DNA of 50,067 nt from Clostridium psychrophilum (GTDB lineage Bacteria; Bacillota; Clostridia; Clostridiales; Clostridiaceae): the NCBI RefSeq assembly GCF_018861705.1, contig NZ_JAHLEC010000020.1, positions 1 to 50,067 of the forward strand, given 5' to 3'. The position numbers and the translations under genes were made by a program. Below, piece after piece: positions 44,672 to 50,067 of the stretch. The stretch's first letter is position 1, and the number at the start of each line of letters is the position of its first letter. Below the pieces are notes generated by a model. It had not been told where the DNA came from, did no database searches, and worked only from the letters and a program-made list of their open reading frames with translations.

Positions 44672-44800
44672 AGACTCATTGGCGCCTGAGCGTTCATGGT
44701 CCGTACTAATACCAGAGCATATGTATGTATTAAGCTCTTTAGTACCAACATTAGGACAGTGCCCATCAATATTTTTATGACTCTTACTGACATCCAGAGG
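44663..44800 (-). pseudogene. Inverted internal fragment of adenine deaminase
   Basis: The minus-strand frame reads SKSHKNIDGHCPN, then ELNTYICSGISTDHERS and ANESLENV. This matches the family block around DGHAPGL and DLNAYIAAGISSDHE, which in an intact adenine deaminase lies roughly 180-230 residues after the start. It abuts the N-terminal fragment in opposite orientation. The open frame continues to 44902 but the rest is unrelated and there is no supported start. A deletion plus inversion is the simplest reading. Confidence 0.78.
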
Positions 44801-44881
44801 TTTATTTGACTGTAGCAGTTTTAGATTTATAGACTTATTTACCATATAAAATAAAACAATGGAGAGAGATGAAATTATTTT

Positions 44882-45466
44882 ATGTCTAATGATGTTAAAC
44901 AAAAGATACTTGATGCTGCAATGGAAATAGTGTCAAAAGAGAAAATAAGTGGTACACGTATGCGTATGATAGCAGAGCAAGCTAATATGAGTCAATCAAA
45001 TTTACATTATCATTTCACATCAAAAAATGATTTATTGATTTCTCTTTTAGATAAAATGCAAGAAGAATTTTCTAATGATAGAAAAAAATATATCAGTCTT
45101 GAAAATAAAACTGTGGCTCAAAATATCAGAGGTTTTTTTGATCAGAAAAAAAATGATATTATTAACAAAAAAAAATTCGATTACACACAAATTGATTATT
45201 GGGTTCAAGGAACAGTGAATGAAGAGATAAGATTAAAGTTTCAAAATACATTTGAAATTTGGCGTGAGAGTATTCGTGAAGTTTTAAGCAAAGGCGAGCA
45301 AATAGAAGAAAAAGATCAGAAGTATTTGGATATGCTTCCATATTTAACTGTGTCTTTAATGCTGGGGGCCTCTTTGCAATACCTCATTGATGAAGGTAAA
45401 TTTGATCTAGATGAATATTTTAATTTAGCAGAGAAAATGATATTTGGTAAAAATATAAAAAAATAA
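44882..45466 (+). CDS. TetR/AcrR family transcriptional regulator
   Basis: The 194-residue protein has an N-terminal TetR DNA-binding domain: ILDAAMEIVSKEKISGTRMR then IAEQANMSQSNLHYHFTSKN, residues about 9-50. A helical ligand-binding domain with no close signature follows. It sits between the purine permease/adenine deaminase remnant and ygeX, so it is a candidate local regulator of the pathway, perhaps sensing a purine or intermediate. ATG at 44882 is the earliest in-frame start after a TGA at 44870; the GGAGAGAG is 13-15 nt upstream, longer than usual, suggesting modest translation. It is 23 nt before ygeX. Confidence 0.9.
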   Translation: MSNDVKQKILDAAMEIVSKEKISGTRMRMIAEQANMSQSNLHYHFTSKNDLLISLLDKMQEEFSNDRKKYISLENKTVAQNIRGFFDQKKNDIINKKKFDYTQIDYWVQGTVNEEIRLKFQNTFEIWRESIREVLSKGEQIEEKDQKYLDMLPYLTVSLMLGASLQYLIDEGKFDLDEYFNLAEKMIFGKNIKK

Positions 45467-45489
45467 AACATTATACAGGAGATGTTAGT

Positions 45490-46716
45490 GTGAGAGATAT
45501 AGAGGCAATAAAATATATTACTAATGAAGATGCGAGAAAAGTAGATTCGATAAAATCATCTGTAGAATTTATTGATAAAAAAGTTGTTAAAAAGGTTAGA
45601 AATTTTCATAAAAGTTTTGCAGAATATAAGGTAACACCACTTCATAGTTTAAATGAACTTTCTAAAGAACTAGGGGTTGGTAAAATATGGGTAAAAGATG
45701 AATCTTATAGGTTTGGATTAAATGCTTTTAAGGTTCTAGGTGGTTCATATGCTGTTGGAAAATACTTGGCAGACAAATTAAATATGGATATATCGGAGCT
45801 TTCTTTTGAAAAATTAAGATCTAAAGAAATCAAAGAAAAACTTGGAGATATTACGTTTGTTACGGCAACTGATGGTAATCATGGAAGAGGAATTGCTTGG
45901 GCTTCAAAACAACTAGGACAAAAATCAGTAGTATTTATGCCAAAAGGATCGTCGGAGGTAAGATTAAATAATATAAGAAAAGAGGGGGCAGAGGCTTCTA
46001 TAACAGACTTGAATTATGATGATGCTGTGAGGCTTGCGAATAAGTATGCCAATGAGCATAATGGAGTAATGGTGCAAGATAGTGCATGGGAAGGTTATAC
46101 GGATATTCCAACTTGGATTATGCAGGGATATGCTACACTTATTGATGAAGCTATAGAACAAATAAAGGAAGAGGGAGAAGAAATCCCTACGCATGTATTT
46201 CTTCAAGCAGGTGTTGGTTCTTTTGCTGGAAGTATACAAGGATATTTAGCATCTGAATACGGCGCGAACAGACCAATAACCACTATAGTTGAACCAAATG
46301 AAGCAGCATGTATATTTAATTCTGTTAATCAAAAAGATGGAAAACCTCATGCAGTAACTGGATATATGCCAACCATAATGGCTGGACTTGCTTGTGGAGA
46401 ACCTAATATTGTTAGCTGGGGTATTTTAAGAGATTATGCTGATATGTATATATCTTGTCCTGATTATGTAACAGCAAGAGGAATGAGAATACTTGGAAAT
46501 CCATTGAAGGGTGATCCAAAAGTTATTTCTGGAGAATCTGGTGCAGTATGTTTAGGAATGATGAGTTTAATTTTACAAGATAATAATTTAAAGGAAATAT
46601 CTCAAAAATTAAATATAAATAAGAATTCAAAAATACTTATTATAAGTACAGAGGGAGATACTGATCCTGTTAGTTATAGAAAAATAGTATGGGATGGAGC
46701 ATATGCAAGTATATAA
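45490..46716 (+). CDS. ygeX: Diaminopropionate ammonia-lyase
   Basis: The 408-residue PLP enzyme splits 2,3-diaminopropionate to pyruvate and two ammonia. The Schiff-base Lys is Lys81 in FGLNAFKVLGGSYAVG, the PLP phosphate site is near GVGSFAGSIQGY, and the TATDGNHGRGIAWA block near residue 130 is typical of the fold-II family. Length matches E. coli YgeX. Start GTG at 45490 has AGGAG 8 nt upstream. It releases the carbon of the urate pathway as pyruvate, and is the marker enzyme of ygeX-type anaerobic urate clusters. A hairpin at 46793 lies downstream. Confidence 0.94.
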   Translation: MRDIEAIKYITNEDARKVDSIKSSVEFIDKKVVKKVRNFHKSFAEYKVTPLHSLNELSKELGVGKIWVKDESYRFGLNAFKVLGGSYAVGKYLADKLNMDISELSFEKLRSKEIKEKLGDITFVTATDGNHGRGIAWASKQLGQKSVVFMPKGSSEVRLNNIRKEGAEASITDLNYDDAVRLANKYANEHNGVMVQDSAWEGYTDIPTWIMQGYATLIDEAIEQIKEEGEEIPTHVFLQAGVGSFAGSIQGYLASEYGANRPITTIVEPNEAACIFNSVNQKDGKPHAVTGYMPTIMAGLACGEPNIVSWGILRDYADMYISCPDYVTARGMRILGNPLKGDPKVISGESGAVCLGMMSLILQDNNLKEISQKLNINKNSKILIISTEGDTDPVSYRKIVWDGAYASI

Positions 46717-46790
46717 CTATAAAATAAATATAATAAATTGCAACACTTATTTTTGAAAATATGATACTATTTAGTATGTTAGAATATTTT

Positions 46791-46816
46791 TACCATCAGA
46801 GAAATCTGATGGATTT
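46791..46816 (+). terminator. Short hairpin after ygeX
   Basis: CCATCAGA pairs with TCTGATGG across a GAAA tetraloop, followed by ATTTTAAC. It may be a weak terminator, leaving some readthrough into the next gene. Confidence 0.5.
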
Positions 46817-46887
46817 TAACTTTGAACAATAAAAATTTTTATGGCTTTGCAAGAGTATGTCATAGAATATATAGGAGGAGAACAAAT

Positions 46888-47910
46888 ATGAAGACAGTTT
46901 CGGTTTATGATTCTGTAGGCATGGTTTTAGTACATGATATGACACAGATTATTCCTGGGAAATATAAGGGAAGCCGATTTAAAAAAGGATATGTGGTTCA
47001 AGAAAAAGATATTCCGGTACTACTTGAAATGGGCAAAGAGAATTTGTTCGTTGTTAACTTAGAAGATGGTGGGGTACATGAAGATGATGCGGCAATTAGA
47101 ATAGCAAAAGCAGCGGCAGGTATAGGCATTGAACTTAAAGTTAAAGGTGAGGGTAAAATCGAGCTAGTAGCATTGTATGATGGTCTGCTTCAAATTGATG
47201 TGGACAAGCTTATGGAACTTATTGATCAAGAGGAGGTTGTGTTTGCAACACTTCACAAAAATCAAATGGTAAAACAAGGTCAGGTAGTGGCAGGTACAAG
47301 GGTTATACCATTGTTTGTGTCAGAAAAAATTGTAAGGAGAGCAGAAACTGTATGTATGGATAATACAATTATTAAAGTTACATCATTAAAATCATTTAAA
47401 GTGGGGCTCGTAACTACAGGAAGCGAAATTTATCATGGAAGAATAAAAGACGCTTTCGGTCCTATTTTAAATAAAAAGTTTAGCTTATTGGGAAGCAAAG
47501 TTGTACATCAAATAATATCTGATGATAACGATGATATGATTTCAAATTCAATTAAACAGTTACTGGATGAAGGAGTAGACATGGTAGCAGTTACAGGGGG
47601 TATGTCTGTTGATCCTGATGATAGAACGCCATCTGGTATTCGCAAAGCAGGAGGAAAAATTGTAACCTATGGTGCATCTGTTCTTCCAGGTGCTATGTTT
47701 TTGCTTGCATATATTGGTGATATTCCTGTTGTTGGTTTGCCAGGATGTGTTATGTATCATAAAATTAGTATATTTGATTTGATTATACCAAGAATTATGG
47801 CAGGGGATAAGCCGACCCGAACTGATATTAAGAAATTGTCTCATGGGGGTCTATGTAGAAATTGTGAAGTCTGCACATATCCAAACTGTGGTTTTGGAAA
47901 AGCATTCTAA
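46888..47910 (+). CDS. Molybdopterin-binding protein (MoCF/MoeA-like)
   Basis: The 340-residue protein has an N-terminal region with DSVGMVLVHDMTQIIPGKYK and a hinge like that of MoeA-related proteins. A MoCF/MogA-type molybdopterin-binding domain follows, with GLVTTGSEIYHGRI near residue 175 and MVAVTGGMSVDPDDRTPSGI near 232. The C-terminus carries a Cys-rich tail (GGLCRNCEVCTYPNCGFGK). Relatives occur beside molybdenum hydroxylase genes and are thought to insert molybdenum or carry the cofactor. ATG at 46888 follows AGGAGGAG by about 8 nt; an in-frame frame opening at 46822 has no site. It fits the need of the two hydroxylases upstream. Confidence 0.85.
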   Translation: MKTVSVYDSVGMVLVHDMTQIIPGKYKGSRFKKGYVVQEKDIPVLLEMGKENLFVVNLEDGGVHEDDAAIRIAKAAAGIGIELKVKGEGKIELVALYDGLLQIDVDKLMELIDQEEVVFATLHKNQMVKQGQVVAGTRVIPLFVSEKIVRRAETVCMDNTIIKVTSLKSFKVGLVTTGSEIYHGRIKDAFGPILNKKFSLLGSKVVHQIISDDNDDMISNSIKQLLDEGVDMVAVTGGMSVDPDDRTPSGIRKAGGKIVTYGASVLPGAMFLLAYIGDIPVVGLPGCVMYHKISIFDLIIPRIMAGDKPTRTDIKKLSHGGLCRNCEVCTYPNCGFGKAF

Positions 47911-47911
47911 A

Positions 47912-47932
47912 ATCTAAAATCTAAAATCTAAA
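47912..47932 (+). repeat. 7-bp tandem repeat (ATCTAAA x3)
   Basis: Three exact copies follow the stop codon of the molybdopterin-binding protein gene, with a partial copy at the end of the coding region. It is a slippage-prone microsatellite. Confidence 0.8.
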
Positions 47933-48041
47933 GAAAAATAGAGATTTAAAATTAATATAGTTAATAAATAAAATTAATTTAATACTTAGCAGAATTTTAG
48001 TAAACATACGTTTAACTTTAGAATATATTTACAAACCTTAT

Positions 48042-48093
48042 AAAGGAACTGTCTCAAAATAGATAGAAGTGTATATTTTGAGATAATTCCTTT
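48042..48093. terminator. Terminator between convergent genes
   Basis: AAAGGAACTGTCTCAAAATA pairs with TATTTTGAGATAATTCCTTT over a loop of about 12 nt, with one or two wobble pairs. It serves the plus-strand molybdopterin gene and the minus-strand ice-binding protein gene. Confidence 0.8.
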
Positions 48094-48115
48094 ATTATTG
48101 TCTAGAGTGATTGTG

Positions 48116-48820
48116 TTAATGATTTCCATCTGTGATAGAGTTATTGTCAAGTGTAACAGCACCATTTCGTGCTAGCAACTGACCTCTCACATTTGCACCA
48201 GTATTTACTGTGATGGATGTCAATGCAAAGATACGTCCTACAAAATGAGAATATGTTTCTAATGTTGCAGAGCTTCCAACTTTCCAAATTACATTATTTG
48301 GATTTGCTCCATTAATAAGCTTAACATTACTTCCTGTTGCCGTAATGAGCGTGGATGCAGTTTTAAATATAAAGTGAGCATTTGGATTTCCTTTAGCATC
48401 AAGTGTAAGAGTGCCTGTTATTCCAAATGTTCCAGAGCCTGAATCATAATTGCCATGAGTTAAAGTTTTTCCACCGAGCTGTGTAGGTATACGAGTTATA
48501 GGCATAACTGTGTTATCACTGTCATATGAACGTGTAAGGTCTGACTTAGCTACATTTGCAACAGAATCAGAAAGATGTGTATCTCCATTTAATGATAAAC
48601 TCGCCTGTCCAGTGAGTGCAGTACCAGGGAATAATCCAACATCTCCGTTAATTACGGTATTTCCTGTATTAGTTATTGTTGTTCCTGCTAAAACTGCAAA
48701 TCTATGGTTGGCAATTGCATTTGGCTGACTAGCAAAGCATGCATTGGGTACTGCTGATATTGCTAATATTAATAGTGTTGTTTGTAATGATATAAATCTC
48801 TTCTTATTAAGTATTTTCAT
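48116..48820 (-). CDS. Secreted ice-binding protein-like (DUF3494 family)
   Basis: The 234-residue protein has a signal peptide (basic start, hydrophobic helix, cleavage near NACFA-SQ at about residue 30). The mature part carries the DUF3494 hallmarks HRFAVLAGTTITNTGNTVIN near 39, GDVGLFPGTALTG and the C-terminal GQLLARNGAVTLDNNSITDG. This family folds as an irregular beta-solenoid and includes ice-binding proteins of cold-adapted microbes; other members may bind other surfaces. The protein should be exported and could slow ice recrystallisation. Start ATG at 48820 follows AAAGGA by about 11 nt. It is a single gene converging on the purine locus. Confidence 0.9.
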   Translation of the reverse strand: MKILNKKRFISLQTTLLILAISAVPNACFASQPNAIANHRFAVLAGTTITNTGNTVINGDVGLFPGTALTGQASLSLNGDTHLSDSVANVAKSDLTRSYDSDNTVMPITRIPTQLGGKTLTHGNYDSGSGTFGITGTLTLDAKGNPNAHFIFKTASTLITATGSNVKLINGANPNNVIWKVGSSATLETYSHFVGRIFALTSITVNTGANVRGQLLARNGAVTLDNNSITDGNH

Positions 48821-48860
48821 AAATAAACCAATCCTTTCTTATTAAGTATTTTGATAAATT
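48798..48860 (-). repeat. Direct repeat spanning the ice-binding protein start
   Basis: About 24 bp around the start codon (plus 48800-48824) recurs at 48836-48860 with one clear internal mismatch (ATG becomes ATC on the coding strand). The duplication places a near copy of the first codons just upstream, on either side of the ribosome binding site. Confidence 0.8.
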
Positions 48861-49284
48861 TAATCAATCGTCTTTATTCAAAGTTATATCTTAATTCTAT
48901 TATTAATAAATGCAACCACCTCTTTTCGTTAATCATTGTATATTTCAAGGATTTTGAACTTTAATTAAGAAAATAGACTATATTATGGTAAAATTAGATT
49001 ATATCGTAAAATAAAATTTATCTAACACTTAATCATATAAATATTTGTATGAATGTATAACGTTAGTGTAGAGTGGAAACGATATTATTTAGGTAGGTAT
49101 TTTTATAAGCAAGGCTAAATATTTTTTCGTATGAGAGTTTAAATTGAAGATACAAATATATATGAAATTAGTACTTGTAACTTATAACCTTATACTACAT
49201 CTTTTATTAGAATATTGCAACAAATGATTGTTAAGATTGTTGCATGTATGTAAAAATTCATTTAACATTGATTGGAGCTGAATA
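48821..49284. other. 460-bp divergent intergenic region
   Basis: It separates the ice-binding protein gene from the HTH gene and should hold promoters for both. The sequence is AT-rich. Apart from the direct repeat at its left edge, I see no defined element. Confidence 0.5.
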
Positions 49285-49737
49285 ATGAAGTTTTTAACTA
49301 GTTCAGAAAAACTCAAAGCTACAAGAAAATATTTGAAAATGAAGCAAAAAGATTTAGTAGATGAAAATCTAACTAGAGGGCTCATTAGCATGATTGAAAT
49401 AGGAAAAAGAGAAATAAGTAACAATGTTGCTATAAAAATTTACGCAAAATTTGAACAAAAGGCAAAAGAGCTTAATATTGAATTAAAGATAGATAGCGCT
49501 TATTTATTACGTTCTCCAAGTGAAGATGCAGAGTTATATTGTTTAAAAAAACTTAAGAAAATAAATAAGGATAAAGAAATTAAAGAAATTATTGAAATTG
49601 CTGATAAGTTTAATTTATTAAAGACCAAGGCTATGGGATATGGTAAATTGGGTGAGTATTATTTTAAAAAAAAGCAATATAATGAAGCTTTTATTAATTA
49701 TAATTATGCTATAGAATTATTTGAAAGCATCAAATAA
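49285..49737 (+). CDS. HTH-XRE/TPR regulator, probably truncated
   Basis: The 150-residue protein has a Cro/C1-type helix-turn-helix at residues about 6-55 (SSEKLKATRKYLKMKQKDLV then GLISMIEIGKREIS) and a start of tetratricopeptide repeats near 107-145 (KAMGYGKLGEYYFKKKQYNE then AFINYNYAIELF). Clostridial regulators of this build (RNPP/Rap-like) are usually about 400 residues with several repeats. Here the frame stops after one repeat, 20 nt before structured repeat B, so recombination at or near that element may have removed the rest. ATG follows GGAGCTG by about 7 nt. Function as a short DNA-binding protein is possible. Confidence 0.7.
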   Translation: MKFLTSSEKLKATRKYLKMKQKDLVDENLTRGLISMIEIGKREISNNVAIKIYAKFEQKAKELNIELKIDSAYLLRSPSEDAELYCLKKLKKINKDKEIKEIIEIADKFNLLKTKAMGYGKLGEYYFKKKQYNEAFINYNYAIELFESIK

Positions 49738-49756
49738 AATAAACTAAATAATAGTT

Positions 49757-49891
49757 AAATCATCTCCTGGGTCGCTGCAATATTAACAACTTTGGAAGCA
49801 AATTTAGACTGCTACCAAAGCAATTCTTCTAGGCTAGACAACTGGCATTTATAGAAGATGGCAGACTCGAAGCTTCCAAAATGTTGTTAAA
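49757..49891 (-). repeat. Dispersed structured repeat, copy B
   Basis: This is the reverse-orientation copy of the element at 5828-5962, also 135 bp, with about 11 differences. Its 3' tail (CAGGAGATGATTT on the minus strand) points toward the HTH/TPR gene; no minus-strand gene starts there. Outer stem arms AACAAC/GTTGTT and TTTGGAAGC/GCTTCCAAA are intact. Confidence 0.85.
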
Positions 49892-50067
49892 AGTTCTAAG
49901 GGATACCTTGGAGCTTTTTTTAGTCTAAGAAAGAAAAAACAGATGCACAATAAACGTATAATATGATTAAGCCACAAAAAGCTATATTTTCTCCGGTAGG
50001 AGTTAAGCTATTTCAAATTTTAGGCTATGCCTCTTGAAAATATTGTAAATTAATATGAAAATTTCAA
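49892..50067. other. Right-end non-coding stretch
   Basis: After repeat B a T-run (GAGCTTTTTTTAG) may end a transcript. A small hairpin CTCC-GGTA-GGAG is visible near 49991-50002. The stretch resembles a leader region for a gene beyond the window, but I cannot name an element. Confidence 0.35.

Noticed and set aside
44603-44902. 99-codon minus-strand frame as a complete gene
   Set aside because: Only the middle part has meaning, as an inverted piece of adenine deaminase; no start signal is present.
47912-47932. Short ATCTAAA repeats as a regulatory array
   Set aside because: Three 7-bp units after a stop codon are best read as replication slippage.

Overview
The window is AT-rich, densely coded DNA with strong AGGAGG-type ribosome binding sites, a T-box leader, TPP riboswitches, tandem heterodimeric ABC exporter genes and a large anaerobic purine-breakdown locus. 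This fits a member of Clostridium or a close relative (Bacillota). A secreted DUF3494-type ice-binding protein near the right end suggests a cold-adapted species. That is an inference, because no rRNA or other marker gene is present.

Layout. 1-3.5 kb: two small peptide genes, then a T-box leader driving a small ACT-domain acetolactate synthase regulatory subunit and ilvB. 3.5-15.1 kb: general accessory metabolism, namely an NDH-2-like flavoprotein, a nitroreductase, an aldehyde dehydrogenase, a heterodimeric ABC exporter whose first gene seems to start at CTG, an unrecognised two-TM protein, an orphan CrtI/CrtN-like desaturase and dUTPase. 15.6-21.5 kb: a zinc-ribbon membrane protein, then two TPP riboswitch units carrying tenI-allC and an allantoin permease gene with allB. 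This puts a complete allantoin-to-allantoate-to-ureidoglycine/ureidoglycolate module behind thiamine-sensing RNA. 21.6-24.7 kb: a tandem duplication of a xanthine/urate NCS2 permease in which one copy carries a nonsense codon.

25-47.9 kb: the anaerobic purine/urate degradation locus. The minus-strand operon encodes a fused Mo/Fe-S hydroxylase (XdhD type), a MocA-like cytidylyltransferase and a three-subunit xanthine dehydrogenase. It is preceded by a gene for an unusual protein joining a degenerate MobA-like domain to a ModE-like HTH. The plus strand carries ygeW, a short ygfK, ssnA, ygeY, arcC, hyuA, guanine deaminase, an AzgA/PbuG-type purine permease, a broken and partly inverted adenine deaminase, a TetR regulator, ygeX and a molybdopterin-binding protein. 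Together they should import purines, deaminate guanine, hydroxylate the ring, open it, convert the product through carbamoylated diaminopropionate intermediates to pyruvate and ammonia, and recover ATP through carbamate kinase.

47.9-50 kb: the ice-binding protein and a short HTH/TPR regulator that looks truncated.

The most unusual non-coding signal is a dispersed repeat with three copies (5828-5962, 41557-41735, 49757-49891). Its closing stem covaries between copies and its 3' tail is conserved. In the copy before guanine deaminase, that tail supplies the Shine-Dalgarno sequence. I saw no rRNA, tRNA, CRISPR array, transposase or origin.
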